This document shows positions 18,728-28,520 of a DNA stretch of 64,000 bases, piece by piece. Position numbers and translations under genes: made by a program. The notes beneath the pieces were generated by a model. It made no database searches and was not told the DNA's origin. It was given only the letters and a program-made list of their open reading frames with translations. The stretch comes from Vandammella animalimorsus (GTDB lineage: Bacteria > Pseudomonadota > Gammaproteobacteria > Burkholderiales > Burkholderiaceae_C). Where the stretch lies: positions 930,001 through 994,000 of the forward strand of contig NZ_NSJB01000001.1 in the NCBI RefSeq assembly GCF_002285265.1. The letters are read 5' to 3'. Within the stretch, counting starts at the first letter, position 1; each line of letters begins with the position of its first letter.

Positions 18728-20107
18728 TCAGGCCAGGCCCAGGCGCTGGAACCAGCCGCCGGGCATGCGCGCCACGGCCTGGGCCAATTCCAGCTCCAGC
18801 AGCAACGCCTGCAGCTGCGCCGTGGGCAGGCCGGTGCGCGCCTCCAGTTGCTCCAGGCTGACCGGGTCGAAGCCCATGGCTTCGAGCAGCGCCTGCTGTG
18901 GCCCGAGCTGCCCGTGCGGCTTGGGTTGCGCCGGCGGCGCTGCGGGCGCAGCGCCATCAGCCGCCAGGGCCTGGACGGGCGCATCCTCTTGCGGCGGCGC
19001 ATCATCACCCTGCCCTTTGCTACCCCGCCCTTTGCTGCCCCGCCCTGCACCGCGCGCCACGGCCTGCGCCGCAACTGCATCGGCATTGGTTGCCGCAGTG
19101 CTTGCGGCATCGGGCGCGGCATTGGGCGCAGTGGGCCCGGCCAACTCCTCCAGCACATCGGCCACGCAGTCCACCAGCTTGGCGCCTTGCTTGATCAGGC
19201 CATGGCAGCCGCGCGATTGGGGCGAGTGGATGGAGCCGGGGATGGCCAGCACGTCCCGCCCCTGCTCGGCAGCCAGCCGGGCGGAGATGAGCGAGCCGGA
19301 TTTCTCCGCCGCCTCGACCACCAGCACGGCCTGGCTCAGCCCAGTGATGATGCGGTTGCGGCGCGGGAAGTTGGTGGCCAGCGGCAGCATGCCCAAGGGC
19401 TGTTCGCTCAGCAGCAGGCCCTGCTGGGCGATGCGCCGAGCCAGCGCGCGGTGCGCGGCCGGGTAAATGCGATCGGCGCCCGTGCCCATCACGGCGATGG
19501 TGGCCAGCCGCGCCCCAGGCTCGGCATCCTGCTGCGCCAGCAAGGCGCCTTCATGGGCTGCGGCGTCGATGCCGCGCGCCAGCCCGGAGACGATGCACAC
19601 GCCCAGCTCCTGCAGCTGCTGGGCAAACTGGCGCGCGTTCTGCGCGCCCTGCGCCGTGGGCTGGCGGCTGCCCACCACCGCCAGCATGGGCCTGCAGCGC
19701 CGCCACCAGGGCGTGGGCGCCTGGGGATCCAGCCAGGCGCGCGGGCCCACGGCATACAACAGCAGCGGCGGGTCGTCGAGCTGGCGCAGCGCCCAGGGGT
19801 AGCGCGGGTCGTCCAGCGTCCAGACCGCGTGGGCCAGGCCCAGATCGGCATCGGCCTGGCCCAGCCATTGCTGCAGCCGCGCCAGCGCGGCCTGCAGCTC
19901 GGCCTCATCGGGCTGCAACAGGCGCTGCGCCAGCGCCGCCGAGCCCAGCGCCTGTTGCAACAGCGGCAACGGCTGTTGCAGCACGGCTTGCGGCGTGCCG
20001 AACTGGGCCAGCAGCCGCGCGCCGCGCAGCGGCCCAATGCCCTCGCACAGGCTCAGCTGCAGCCAGGGCAGCAGCCTGGCCCCATCCCATTCATTGCCTT
20101 GCTGCAT
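18728..20107 (-). CDS. dprA: DNA-processing protein DprA/Smf
   Basis: A 459-residue protein that protects incoming single-stranded DNA and loads RecA during natural transformation. The Rossmann core shows AVVGSRQPTAQG, VSGLARGIDAAAHEGAL, MGTGADRIYPAAH and FPRRNRIITGLS. An Ala/Pro-rich linker of about 80 residues follows, containing the repeat KGRGSKGRGSKGQG in its DNA (15-bp units near 19013-19045), then a C-terminal winged-helix domain (ALLEAMGFDPVSLEQLEART). The linker makes it longer than usual (about 370). Convergent with nrdF, with only 7 bp between stops. Alongside type IV pilus genes it suggests competence, but no uptake channel gene is visible here. Confidence 0.95.
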   Translation of the reverse strand: MQQGNEWDGARLLPWLQLSLCEGIGPLRGARLLAQFGTPQAVLQQPLPLLQQALGSAALAQRLLQPDEAELQAALARLQQWLGQADADLGLAHAVWTLDDPRYPWALRQLDDPPLLLYAVGPRAWLDPQAPTPWWRRCRPMLAVVGSRQPTAQGAQNARQFAQQLQELGVCIVSGLARGIDAAAHEGALLAQQDAEPGARLATIAVMGTGADRIYPAAHRALARRIAQQGLLLSEQPLGMLPLATNFPRRNRIITGLSQAVLVVEAAEKSGSLISARLAAEQGRDVLAIPGSIHSPQSRGCHGLIKQGAKLVDCVADVLEELAGPTAPNAAPDAASTAATNADAVAAQAVARGAGRGSKGRGSKGQGDDAPPQEDAPVQALAADGAAPAAPPAQPKPHGQLGPQQALLEAMGFDPVSLEQLEARTGLPTAQLQALLLELELAQAVARMPGGWFQRLGLA

Positions 20108-20138
20108 GACCTGCCCCCTCGTTCATCGCCCAGCGTGT

Positions 20139-21035
20139 TCACTCTGGCTGCGGCAACAGCCCGCTTTGCGGCTTGCGGGCCACGTCGCGCAAAAACTGCC
20201 AGACGGCCTGCACCCGCGCCAGATGGCGGATTTCCGCTGGCATGGACATCCAGAACGTGCGCTGGAACTGCGCCTGCTGCGGCAGCAGCTGCACCAGCGC
20301 CGGGTCCCTGTCGCCAATGAAGGCCGGCAAGATGGCCAGGCCAGCGCCTGCGCGCACCGCCTGGTACTGCGCCAGCACGCTGGTGCTGCGCAGGCCGAAG
20401 TGCTGCGGCTGGAAAAAGCTCTCCAGAAACTGCAGCTGCTTGGAAAACAGCAAATCGTCCACGTAGGAGATGAAGGTGTGCTCGGCCAGGTCGTCCATGG
20501 AGGCGATCGGCGCATGTTGTGCCAGGTAATCGCGCGCGCCATACAGGCGCAGCACATAGTCGCTGAGCTTGGTGACTACCACCGAGCCGCGCGTGGGCCG
20601 CTCCAGCGAAATCACGATGTCGGCCTCACGGCGCGAGAGGTGCACCAGCCGCGGCAGCGCCAGCAAGTCGATCACCAGGCTGGGGTGCTGGCGCGCCAGC
20701 TCGGCCAGCGGCGCGGCCAGCACCTGGGTGCCCAGCCCCTCGGGCACGCCCACGCGCACCAGGCCCGACAGGCCCTCCTGCGTGACCAGCGAGCTGCTCT
20801 CGATCGACAGAAACGCCGCCTCCATGGCCTCGGCCTGCGGCAGCAGGTGGCGCCCGGCCTCGGTCAGGCGGTGGCCCGAGGCCTCGCGGGCGAACAAGGG
20901 CACGCCCATTTGCTTCTCCAGCGCCTGGATGCGGCGGCTGACCGTGGTGTGATCGACCTGCACCGTGCGCGCCGCATTGACCAAGGTGCCGGTGCGCGCC
21001 AGCGCCAGAAAGAATCGCAGATTGTCCCAGTCCAT
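20139..21035 (-). CDS. LysR-family transcriptional regulator
   Basis: A 298-residue regulator. The winged helix-turn-helix is at the N-terminus (DNLRFFLALARTGTLVNAAR, then VDHTTVSRRIQALEKQMGVP), and the rest is a periplasmic-binding-protein-like effector domain (VRVGVPEGLGTQVLAAPLAE). ATG 21035 gives the standard family N-terminus; the frame to 21152 is prmB sequence in another frame. It lies between prmB (28 bp upstream) and dprA and points the same way. The target and the effector molecule cannot be told. Confidence 0.93.
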   Translation of the reverse strand: MDWDNLRFFLALARTGTLVNAARTVQVDHTTVSRRIQALEKQMGVPLFAREASGHRLTEAGRHLLPQAEAMEAAFLSIESSSLVTQEGLSGLVRVGVPEGLGTQVLAAPLAELARQHPSLVIDLLALPRLVHLSRREADIVISLERPTRGSVVVTKLSDYVLRLYGARDYLAQHAPIASMDDLAEHTFISYVDDLLFSKQLQFLESFFQPQHFGLRSTSVLAQYQAVRAGAGLAILPAFIGDRDPALVQLLPQQAQFQRTFWMSMPAEIRHLARVQAVWQFLRDVARKPQSGLLPQPE

Positions 21036-21063
21036 TGCCCTTGCCCCCTGCCGCCCGGCCGGC

Positions 21064-22008
21064 TCACGCGCCCGGGCTGCGCCCTTGCGCGGCGCGCCAG
21101 CGCAGCAGCTCGGCCTTTTCCAGCAGCAGCACGTCGCCGCCGTCCTCGGCATCGCTCAGCCACAGTGCCTGCAGTGGGCCAAAGGCCTGCTCGAAATGGG
21201 CGCGCTCGTGGCCGATCTCCAGCACCAGCGCCGCGCCGTCGTTCATGTGCTCGGGCAGGGCTTGCAGCATGGGGCGGATGAAGTCCATGCCGTCCTCGCC
21301 GCCGGCCAGCGCCAGCGCCGGTTCGGCGCGGTATTCGCCGGGCAGCGCGGCCATGCTGCGGCTGTTGACGTAGGGCGGGTTGCACAGCACTAGGTCGTAG
21401 CGCGGGCGGGCCGGCTGCAGCGCCTGCAGGCCGTCGGATTCGATCAGACGGATGCGCGCCTGCAGGCCGTGGCGCTCGCGGTTGATGGCGGCCACAGCCA
21501 GCGCGTCGGCGCTGATGTCGATGGCATCGACCTGCACCTGCGGCCAGGCCAGCGCGGCCAGCACGGCCAGGCTGCCGTTGCCGGTGCACAGGTCGAGTAC
21601 CTGGCCGCCTTGCTCGGGCAGCCAGGCGTCAAGCCAGCCTTCGAGCAAGGGCGCGGCAATCAGGCTGCGCGGCACGATGCTGCGCTCATCGACGTAAAAC
21701 GGCACGCCATGCAGCCAGGCTTCGCGGGTGAGGTAGGCGGCGGGCTTGCGCTCGCTGATGCGGCGCTGCAGCAGGGCCTGCAAGGCCTGGGCCTGGGCGC
21801 TGTCCAGCGTCTGCGGGGCCAGACTGGCCGGGTCGGTGTCCAGCGGCAGGCCCAGGCACCAGAGCGTGAGCCAGGCCGCTTCGTCCCAGGCGTTGTCGGT
21901 GCCGTGGCCAAAGGCCACGCCGCTGCGCTCGAGCTGCGCAGCGGCCTGGGCGATGGCCGCCTCGATCATCATGCCGGCGCGGATGCCGTCGTTCATTGCA
22001 CTGCTCAT
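21064..22008 (-). CDS. prmB: Ribosomal protein L3 glutamine N5-methyltransferase PrmB
   Basis: A 314-residue SAM-dependent enzyme that methylates a glutamine of ribosomal protein L3 before assembly. [20 protein letters not shown] and RSLIAAPL form the family's N-terminal cap, [17 protein letters not shown] is the SAM motif I, and NPPYV is the catalytic loop shared with PrmC/HemK. The cap sequence fits PrmB better than PrmC. ATG 22008 overlaps the TGA of dapE (ATGA), so the two are translationally coupled. Confidence 0.93.
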   Translation of the reverse strand: MSSAMNDGIRAGMMIEAAIAQAAAQLERSGVAFGHGTDNAWDEAAWLTLWCLGLPLDTDPASLAPQTLDSAQAQALQALLQRRISERKPAAYLTREAWLHGVPFYVDERSIVPRSLIAAPLLEGWLDAWLPEQGGQVLDLCTGNGSLAVLAALAWPQVQVDAIDISADALAVAAINRERHGLQARIRLIESDGLQALQPARPRYDLVLCNPPYVNSRSMAALPGEYRAEPALALAGGEDGMDFIRPMLQALPEHMNDGAALVLEIGHERAHFEQAFGPLQALWLSDAEDGGDVLLLEKAELLRWRAAQGRSPGA

Positions 22009-23219
22009 GCCGCCGCCTGGGTGTTGTCGCCGGCTGCTCCCACATGCTGGGCATGCAGCAGTTGCAGCAGTTGCGCGTAGATGCGCGCCAGCGTCTCCAG
22101 ATCGGCCAGAGCGATGTGTTCATCGACCTTGTGGATGCTGGCGTTGGGCGGACCCAGCTCGATGACCTGCGGGCACAGGGTGGCGATGAAGCGGCCATCG
22201 CTGGTGCCGCCGCTGGTGGACAGCTCGGGGCTGAGCCCGGTGACCTGGCCCACGGCCTGCTGCACCAACTGCACCAGCGTGCCGCTGGGGGTGAGAAAGG
22301 GTTGGCCGCCCAGGGTCCAGTGCAGCGTGTAGTCCAGGCCGTGGCGATCGAGCAGGGCGTGCACGCGCTGGCGCAGCTGGGCATCGCTGGATTCGGTGCT
22401 GAAGCGGAAGTTGAAGTCCACCACGAGCTCGCCCGGGATGACGTTGCCCGCGCCGGTGCCGGCGCGGATGTTGCTGATTTGCCAGCTGGTGGGCGGGAAG
22501 AACTCATTGCCCGCATCCCACTCGGTGGCTGCCAGCTCGGCCAGCGCCGGCAGGGCCTGGTGGATGGGGTTGCGCGCCAGGTGCGGATAGGCGATGTGGC
22601 CCTGCACGCCGTGCACGTGCAGGCGGCCGCTCAAGCTGCCGCGGCGGCCGCTTTTGATCATGTCGCCGGTGCGCTGTTGCGCCGTGGGCTCGCCCACGAT
22701 GCAGTAGTCAAGGCGCTCGCCGCGCGCGCGCAGGGTTTCGATCACGTGGGTCGTGCCGTGCACGGCCGGGCCTTCCTCATCGCTGGTCAACAGCAGGGCC
22801 AGGCGCAGCGCCTGCCGGGGCTGCTGCTGAATCACCGATTCGAGCGCGGCCACAAAGGCGGCGATCGAGCCTTTCATGTCGCTGGCGCCGCGCCCGTAAA
22901 GCCGGCCATCGCGCTCGACGGGCGTGAAGGGCGGGCTGCTCCAGTGCGACTCGGCGCCACTGGGCACCACGTCTGTATGGCCGGCAAATACCAGTGTGGG
23001 CGCATCCGGCTGCACTGCCGCGCGCATGGCCCACAGGTTGCTCACGCGGGCCTCGGCCGGGCCGGCCGGCAGCCACTCCAGCTCGAAGCCCAGGGCCTGC
23101 AGGCGCTGGGCCAGCAGCGCCTGGCAGCCGGCATCCTCGGGCGTGACGGAAGGCTTGGCGATCAATTCTTTGAGCAAGGCCAGGGCGTTGGCTTGCAGTG
23201 GGGAGGCGGGCTCGGTCAT
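22005..23219 (-). CDS. dapE: Succinyl-diaminopimelate desuccinylase
   Basis: A 404-residue zinc metallohydrolase of lysine and peptidoglycan precursor synthesis. It cleaves N-succinyl-LL-2,6-diaminopimelate. Metal ligands are in [18 protein letters not shown] and [12 protein letters not shown], with later [13 protein letters not shown] and [10 protein letters not shown]. It is about 25 residues longer than most DapE, the excess being a C-terminal tail after [11 protein letters not shown] 23219 starts [20 protein letters not shown], and the frame to 23330 upstream is unlikely coding. It forms a pair with prmB. The 189 bp upstream to the nitroreductase gene hold no recognisable element. Confidence 0.95.
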   Translation of the reverse strand: MTEPASPLQANALALLKELIAKPSVTPEDAGCQALLAQRLQALGFELEWLPAGPAEARVSNLWAMRAAVQPDAPTLVFAGHTDVVPSGAESHWSSPPFTPVERDGRLYGRGASDMKGSIAAFVAALESVIQQQPRQALRLALLLTSDEEGPAVHGTTHVIETLRARGERLDYCIVGEPTAQQRTGDMIKSGRRGSLSGRLHVHGVQGHIAYPHLARNPIHQALPALAELAATEWDAGNEFFPPTSWQISNIRAGTGAGNVIPGELVVDFNFRFSTESSDAQLRQRVHALLDRHGLDYTLHWTLGGQPFLTPSGTLVQLVQQAVGQVTGLSPELSTSGGTSDGRFIATLCPQVIELGPPNASIHKVDEHIALADLETLARIYAQLLQLLHAQHVGAAGDNTQAAA

Positions 23220-23408
23220 GGCGCGGGCACAGGCAAATCGGGGGCAGAACAAGGCGCCCGGCCACGCGCTGTGAACAGCGCAGCTTGGGGCATGGGGCGC
23301 AACGGCAATGCGCAGTGCCGTGCGGCACATGGCAGTGGCCGGGCACGCGCGGCGGCGATGGTAGCCGATTGCCCACCCGGCGCGAACGAGCGCGGCGCTC
23401 GAAAGCCA

Positions 23409-24392
23409 TCAAGCGGCTTGGTAGAGCACGGCCTCGATGGGCTTGCGCCAAGAAGCGGGCAGGCGCTTGGCATGGCCGATGCGCAGCAGGATTTGCGGCT
23501 GGGCCTGCACCCAGGGCTCGGCCGCCAGGCGCTGGCGCAGCGCCGGCACCTCGCAGGGCGGGTTGAGGTAGGAATGGGCGATGCCCGCACTGGTCAGGCG
23601 CAGCAGCAATCGCTGCAGACTGCGACCGGTGGCCACCCAGGCCGGGATGCTGTCCTCGTGGCTGCCGATCAGGATCAGGTGCGAGGCTGAGCGCAGGCGC
23701 TGGGCATCGCTGCGGTTTTGCCGCGCGGGATCGAGCGCATGGCGCACGATGGGGCGGGAGATCCACGCCGGCAGGCTGGGCGCGCCCAGCGCGGCATGGC
23801 TGATGCCGTTGCGGCTGCTGCGCGCCTGGCCGGCGTTGAAGCGAATCCACTGCAGCAGCTCCTGCTTGAAGGCGGCATCGCGCATCTGGATGGCATTGCC
23901 TTGCTGTATGTAGTCGCTCAGCCGCTCGAAGGGCGCCGAGCCCAGCGGCCAGGCCTGCAGCGCAATGCCCGGCTCGGCACAGCCTTGCTCCAGGATGCCG
24001 TGCAGCAGCTCTTCGGGCACCGGCGTGCCGTCGTAGCGGCAGCGGTTGGTCTGGCGTTCCTCGATGGCGGCGGCCAGCGGGTCTGCGCCCTGCGCGGGGT
24101 CTGGCGTCAGCGCGATGGTGATGATGCCTTGAGGACTGATTGTCTGCACCGTGCGCAGGCCGCGTGTGCTGGCGGCCAGACAGAGGTTTTCTGCGGCACA
24201 GCCAAGGCTGATGAACAGCTCGCGATGCTCGGGATCGACCACCGGCAGCGCCTGGCGCAAGTCCGGGTGGATGCGAATTTGCTGCGCGCCGGGCTCGAAC
24301 AGCCAGGGCTGGGTGTTGTGGCCCGAGGGCGCCTTGCAGGCCTGTTCGATCAGAAAGCGCAGCGTGTCATCGATGGTGGTTTGACTGGCCAT
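23409..24392 (-). CDS. Acg-like FMN-binding nitroreductase-family protein
   Basis: A 327-residue protein built from two nitroreductase-like halves, as in the mycobacterial Acg/Rv2032 family. Seen are APSGHNTQPWLFE near the N-terminus (FMN contact in true nitroreductases), RELFISLGCAAENLCLAA, ERQTNRCRYDGTPVP, and a second half with ATGRSLQRLLLRLTSAG and LRIGHAKRLPASWRKP. Acg itself binds FMN but lacks activity and is thought to store it, so catalysis cannot be assumed. GGAGAGGT directly before ATG 24392 sets the start. It lies between pilU and dapE on the same strand without clear functional link. Confidence 0.82.
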   Translation of the reverse strand: MASQTTIDDTLRFLIEQACKAPSGHNTQPWLFEPGAQQIRIHPDLRQALPVVDPEHRELFISLGCAAENLCLAASTRGLRTVQTISPQGIITIALTPDPAQGADPLAAAIEERQTNRCRYDGTPVPEELLHGILEQGCAEPGIALQAWPLGSAPFERLSDYIQQGNAIQMRDAAFKQELLQWIRFNAGQARSSRNGISHAALGAPSLPAWISRPIVRHALDPARQNRSDAQRLRSASHLILIGSHEDSIPAWVATGRSLQRLLLRLTSAGIAHSYLNPPCEVPALRQRLAAEPWVQAQPQILLRIGHAKRLPASWRKPIEAVLYQAA

Positions 24393-24481
24393 ACCTCTCC
24401 CTCCCGCTCTGGCCTTCACTGCGGCGCTGCGGCGTGCCCCAGCGCGAACGCGCTGCCCACCACAAGAAGCAAAGTTGTGGC

Positions 24482-25648
24482 TCAGGCTTCTTCGTCGCGC
24501 ACGTCCAGCGCGAATTCGGTGAACGAGGGCTCGTCGCTTTCGGCTTCGGGCGATTGCACGCGCGCCTTGGCGGCCTTGGCGGCCATGGCGAAGTCATTTT
24601 GCAGGCGCCACATGAGGTTGGTGGGCGAGTCGGCGTAGCTGAAGGCTTCCTTGCGGTCGATCAGCCCTTCGGAGACCATGAAGGCCAGCGATTCCTCGAA
24701 GGTTTGCGAGCCTTCGGACATGGATTGCTGCATGGCGTCGCGGATGCCGGAGAAGTCGCTGGCCTCGATCAGCTCCGAGACCAGCTTGGTGTTGAGCAGC
24801 ACTTCCACAGCGGGGATGCGCTGGCCATCGAGCCCGCGCAGCAGGCGCTGCGAGATCACCGCCTTGAGGGTGGCGGCCAGGTCGCCAAGCATGGTCGGGC
24901 GCACTTCAACGGGGTAGAAGCTCAGAATGCGGTTGAGTGCGTGGTAGCTGTTGTTGGCGTGCAGCGTGGAGATGCACAGGTGGCCCGATTGGGCGTAGGC
25001 CATGGCCGCAGACATGGTTTCGCGGTCGCGGATCTCGCCGATCTGGATCACGTCCGGCGCCTGGCGCAGCGCGTTTTTCAGGCCGATCTGCAAAGATTCC
25101 GTGTCGGTGCCGACCTCACGCTGGTTGACGACGCTGCGGCGGTTGCTGAATTCGTATTCGATCGGGTCTTCGATGGTCAGGATGTGGTTGGCCACCAGCT
25201 TGTTGCGCAAGTCCATCATGGCCGCGATGGTGGTGCTCTTGCCCGAGCCGGTGGCGCCCACCAGCAGAATCAGGCCGCGCTTTTCCATGGCCAACTCTTC
25301 CATGACGGGCGGCAGGCGCAGCGTGGCCAGCTCGGGGATGTCGCGCGGGATGTAGCGAATCACCACTGCATAGCTGCCGCGCTGGCGCATGGCGCTGATA
25401 CGAAAGCGCCCTACCCCTTCCAACGGCACGGCCATGTTCAGCTCGCCGCAGTGCTTGAGCTCGTCGATGCGCTCTTTGGGGACGACTTCCGCCAGCAGCT
25501 TGAGCGTGGCCTCCGGCGCCAGCACTTGGTTGTTGACGGGAATGGTCTCGCCGCGGATCTTGATCATCACCGGCGAGTGCGCAGAGAGGTAAATGTCGGA
25601 GGCTTTGTTCTCCGCCATCAGTCGCAATAAGCGCTCCATCGCTGCCAT
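24482..25648 (-). CDS. pilU: Type IV pilus retraction ATPase PilU
   Basis: A 388-residue hexameric ATPase that works with PilT to pull back type IV pili. Walker A GATGSGKST is near residue 130, followed by the Asp box ILTIEDPIEYEF, Walker B region DVIQIGEIRDRETM and a His box HLCISTLHANNS. The start MAAMERLLRLMAENKASDIYL and the acidic tail DEPSFTEFALDVRDEEA mark PilU rather than PilT. GGAGG eight nt before ATG 25648 is a good ribosome-binding site. pilT, usually next door, is not in the window, and the pilM-Q cluster lies 5 kb away. Confidence 0.92.
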   Translation of the reverse strand: MAAMERLLRLMAENKASDIYLSAHSPVMIKIRGETIPVNNQVLAPEATLKLLAEVVPKERIDELKHCGELNMAVPLEGVGRFRISAMRQRGSYAVVIRYIPRDIPELATLRLPPVMEELAMEKRGLILLVGATGSGKSTTIAAMMDLRNKLVANHILTIEDPIEYEFSNRRSVVNQREVGTDTESLQIGLKNALRQAPDVIQIGEIRDRETMSAAMAYAQSGHLCISTLHANNSYHALNRILSFYPVEVRPTMLGDLAATLKAVISQRLLRGLDGQRIPAVEVLLNTKLVSELIEASDFSGIRDAMQQSMSEGSQTFEESLAFMVSEGLIDRKEAFSYADSPTNLMWRLQNDFAMAAKAAKARVQSPEAESDEPSFTEFALDVRDEEA

Positions 25649-25782
25649 GGTTCATCCCTCCGTCGAAGTTGGCCAATCGCCTGAAAGTTTTTGCAACAAA
25701 ATGCCTGAAGAGGCAAACGAATGTACCACCTTTGGCCTGTCGCAGCGTGGCACACGCACGACATCGGGCGCATTCGCCAGCG

Positions 25783-26415
25783 TCAACGGATGCGGCGCAG
25801 CCGCCAGACGTGCGCCGGCGGCACATTGGCCATGACGGTGTCGATGCGCTGCGCCTCGATGCCCAGGCGCTCGAGCACCTTGCGGCGCACCGGGCAGTGC
25901 CAGCCGTAAGTGAACAAATACAGGGCTCTGCCCGGTTGCAGCGCGGCAAATACGCTGCGCACGATGCGCAGTTGCTGTGCCGGGCCCATGTTCAGCAAGG
26001 GCAGGCCGCACACTGCCGCAGACAACGGCGGCAGGCTGGCATGGCACTGCGGGCCGGGCCGCCCCAGGCGGCTGGCGTCGTCGGTCACGACCAGGGCATC
26101 GGGGAAGGCCTGCTGCAAGGCCTTGGCCAAGGCCGCATCGCGCTCGACCAGGATCAAATCGCGCTGTGCCACGCCGCGCGCCAGCAAGGCCCGGGTGAAC
26201 ACGCCCGTGCCCACGCCCAATTCCAGAACCGGGCCTGTGCCCGGCTCCACATGGCGCGTGATGGCCCGCGCCAGCGCTGGGCTCGATGGCATCAGCGCGC
26301 CCACGGCCTTGGGGTTTTTGCGCCATGCCAGGAAGAAGTCCCGGTACTCGCGCACCTTGGCTTTTTGTGCGCTCAGCGTTGTCTTGAGCCGCGTTTGCCT
26401 GCTGGCCACTCTCAT
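25783..26415 (-). CDS. SAM-dependent methyltransferase, phospholipid N-methyltransferase-like
   Basis: A 210-residue class I methyltransferase. FFLAWRKNPKAVGALMPSSP near the N-terminus followed by VLELGVGTGVFTRALLARG (SAM motif I) and LILVERDAALAKALQ resembles the PmtA group, which methylates phosphatidylethanolamine towards phosphatidylcholine. KsgA-like rRNA methylases share parts of this pattern, so the substrate is uncertain. The C-terminus is short after LYLFTYGWHCPVRRKVLERL. ATG 26415 is chosen because the N-terminal residues encoded further upstream look non-coding. It is preceded by a 569-bp gene-free stretch and followed by pilU after 134 bp. Confidence 0.78.
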   Translation of the reverse strand: MRVASRQTRLKTTLSAQKAKVREYRDFFLAWRKNPKAVGALMPSSPALARAITRHVEPGTGPVLELGVGTGVFTRALLARGVAQRDLILVERDAALAKALQQAFPDALVVTDDASRLGRPGPQCHASLPPLSAAVCGLPLLNMGPAQQLRIVRSVFAALQPGRALYLFTYGWHCPVRRKVLERLGIEAQRIDTVMANVPPAHVWRLRRIR

Positions 26416-26984
26416 GATGAACGATGGTTGATTGAAACCTGTTGCTGCTGTGCGCTCCGCTCGGGCCTGCCCATGGCCCCGGCGCTCGGGTGCGGTGATG
26501 CCCATTCATGGGCCCCACAGGCTTGACAGGCCTCACAGGTCAATGCCCGATTGGTGCGGTCTCTCATCAATGGTTGCATGCAATGAAATCAATGGATTCG
26601 TGCGCAGGGCAAAGCGCAAACCGCTGCGATGCCGGGCGGTGTCGCTGTGCTTTGCGCCTTGCCTTGACACGACAGGCATCGGTTTTATTCGTGCAGCGAT
26701 CTGCGCAAAATCGCTTCGCAAACCAAATCTCGAACCCCTTAGCGACGCCAAGCATCTCTCGCAGGGCCGGCACAAATGCCTTGCAGACCGATCTGCCCGC
26801 AAGGCATGAGCAGCGAGCTGCGCATTATGCGCCCCCTCGACCCCTGCCCATGCCTTGGCCTGCCGCGGCCCGGCGTGGTGGCGAGCCGTGCAATCGGCGG
26901 TGCATTACGCACACTGTACAGGCCAGCGCGGTCAACGCCTTTCGGCCCATACAGGGATTTTGCGCAGGCGCATTGCCCAGGCGC
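26416..26984. other. 569-bp gene-free stretch with one long inverted repeat
   Basis: No frame here has convincing coding character on either strand, and no tRNA is visible. The one clear structure is an inverted repeat at 26608-26663: a 13-position stem (26608-26620 with 26651-26663) broken by one mismatch, enclosing a 30-nt loop that can pair weakly inside. No T-run follows on either strand, so it is not a plain terminator. Confidence 0.5.
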
Positions 26985-28325
26985 TCACGCCGCCTGCGCC
27001 CACCAGGCTTGAGCCACGGCATCGGCCAGCCGGTCCAATGCCCCCCGATGCTGTTGCGCGAATGTGCTGGCTGCAAGCTGCATGGCCTGCCAGCGGGCTT
27101 GCGCCTGACACACAGCCTGGGCTTGCGCCACAGCCTGCGGCATGTCGGCCACCCGCAATGCCGCTTGCGCCGCTACCGCGTCGTCAGCGGCCTGCGCGAA
27201 ATTGAAGGTATGCGGCCCCAGCACCACAGGGCAGCCACAGGCGGCCGCCTCGATCAGGTTTTGCCCCCCCAGCGGCGCGAACGAGCCGCCCAGCAATGCC
27301 ACGTGGGCTAGGCTGTAATACAAGGCCATTTCGCCCATGGAGTCGCCCAGCCAAATGCAGGACCGGGCATCGCCCGCGGCACTGCACCCGCCCCCTAGAG
27401 GGCCGGACTCCCCCCAGGCACTGCGGCGTGAGACTGCGTAACCGGCCTGCCTCAGCAAGCCCTCGACCTCATCAAAACGCTGCGGATGGCGCGGCACCAC
27501 CAGCCATTGCAGCGCTGGCGCCTGGGCACCGCTGGCGCCGACAGTTGCCACAGGGGCGCGCAATGCAGCCAGCCACTGGGCCTCTTCGCCCTCGCGCGAG
27601 CTGGCCAGCATCGCAATGTGCTTGCCCGTCTGGCGCTCGAACGCCTGGCGCCAACCAAGGCCCTGCGCACGCTGCGCGGCATCGGGCCGAGCATCGAACT
27701 TGATGTTGCCAGTGACCTCCGTCACATGGGCGCCCACTGCGCGCAGGCGCTGGGCATCGGCCTCCGTCTGCGCCAGCACTGCACTCAGGCCTTGGTACGC
27801 CGGCCCCATCAGGCAACGCCCTTTTTGCACCGCTGCCTGCGACTTGGCACTCAAGCGCGCATTGACCAGCCACAGTGGCACAGCCATCTCCTGGCATTGC
27901 GCCACCATCGTCGGCCAGACCTCGGTTTCCATCAACAGGCCCATGGCTGGCCGATGCCAGCGCAGAAAACGCCGCACCGCCCCCTTCGTATCCCACGGGT
28001 ACCAACATTGCCTATCGCCGGGCTGCAACAGCTTGGCGCCTTCAGCCCTGCCCGTGGCCGTGCCATGGGTCAACAGCAGCGGCAAACCGGGAATCCGCTC
28101 GCGCAAGGCCCCAATCAATTGGCCTGCCGCACGGGTTTCACCCAAAGAGACGGCATGAATCCACAGCGGCCGCGGCGCGGACAAAGCCAATGCCTGCGCC
28201 TCATAACGGCCAAAACGCTCGGCCACAAACTGGCCATACAAGGGCTCAGCCTGCGCACGCCGCGCCAGCTTGCGGCGTAGAAAAGGCTGGGCCAGCCAGA
28301 GGGCAGTGTTATAGAAAACGAGCAT
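26985..28325 (-). CDS. waaA: 3-deoxy-D-manno-octulosonic acid (Kdo) transferase
   Basis: A 446-residue glycosyltransferase (family 30) that adds Kdo from CMP-Kdo to the lipid A precursor at the inner membrane, an essential step of lipopolysaccharide synthesis. A short hydrophobic N-terminus anchors it (MLVFYNTALWLAQPFL). WIHAVSLGETRAA holds the catalytic glutamate, LLMETEVWPTMVAQC and TGNIKFDARPD follow, and LLGGSFAPLGGQNLIEAAAC is the CMP-Kdo site. Slightly longer than the E. coli enzyme (425), partly from a Gly/Ser insert around RRSAWGESGPLGGG. It is a single gene, separated from the upstream lipoprotein gene by a terminator. Confidence 0.96.
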   Translation of the reverse strand: MLVFYNTALWLAQPFLRRKLARRAQAEPLYGQFVAERFGRYEAQALALSAPRPLWIHAVSLGETRAAGQLIGALRERIPGLPLLLTHGTATGRAEGAKLLQPGDRQCWYPWDTKGAVRRFLRWHRPAMGLLMETEVWPTMVAQCQEMAVPLWLVNARLSAKSQAAVQKGRCLMGPAYQGLSAVLAQTEADAQRLRAVGAHVTEVTGNIKFDARPDAAQRAQGLGWRQAFERQTGKHIAMLASSREGEEAQWLAALRAPVATVGASGAQAPALQWLVVPRHPQRFDEVEGLLRQAGYAVSRRSAWGESGPLGGGCSAAGDARSCIWLGDSMGEMALYYSLAHVALLGGSFAPLGGQNLIEAAACGCPVVLGPHTFNFAQAADDAVAAQAALRVADMPQAVAQAQAVCQAQARWQAMQLAASTFAQQHRGALDRLADAVAQAWWAQAA

Positions 28326-28419
28326 GAAAAATCAAGAAATTGCCATGAATGAAACTCAAGACTGCTTTATCAACGCCAATTTCCGCTCAGGCAAAAATCG
28401 ATAAAAATTTTAAAACCCG

Positions 28420-28468
28420 AATAAAAAATTAGCCAAAGGCAATGCTTTTCAGCATCGCCTTTGGCCTT
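28420..28468 (-). terminator. Intrinsic terminator after the pil cluster and lipoprotein gene
   Basis: GCCAAAGGC and GCCTTTGGC (28432-28440 and 28457-28465), with an inner ATGC/GCAT pair, form a long hairpin. On the minus strand it is followed by TAATTTTTTATT. It ends transcription coming from pilMNOPQ and the lipoprotein gene. Confidence 0.85.
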
Positions 28469-28520
28469 TCAAGGCATCTTCACAAGAAGATCAGCCTAGC
28501 CCTGAATCAAAAGCCATTGA

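Noticed and set aside
26432-27311. Several 70-270-codon frames in the pmtA-like/waaA gap
   Set aside because: Composition is Arg/Pro/Cys-rich, none has a Shine-Dalgarno, and one overlaps waaA antisense.
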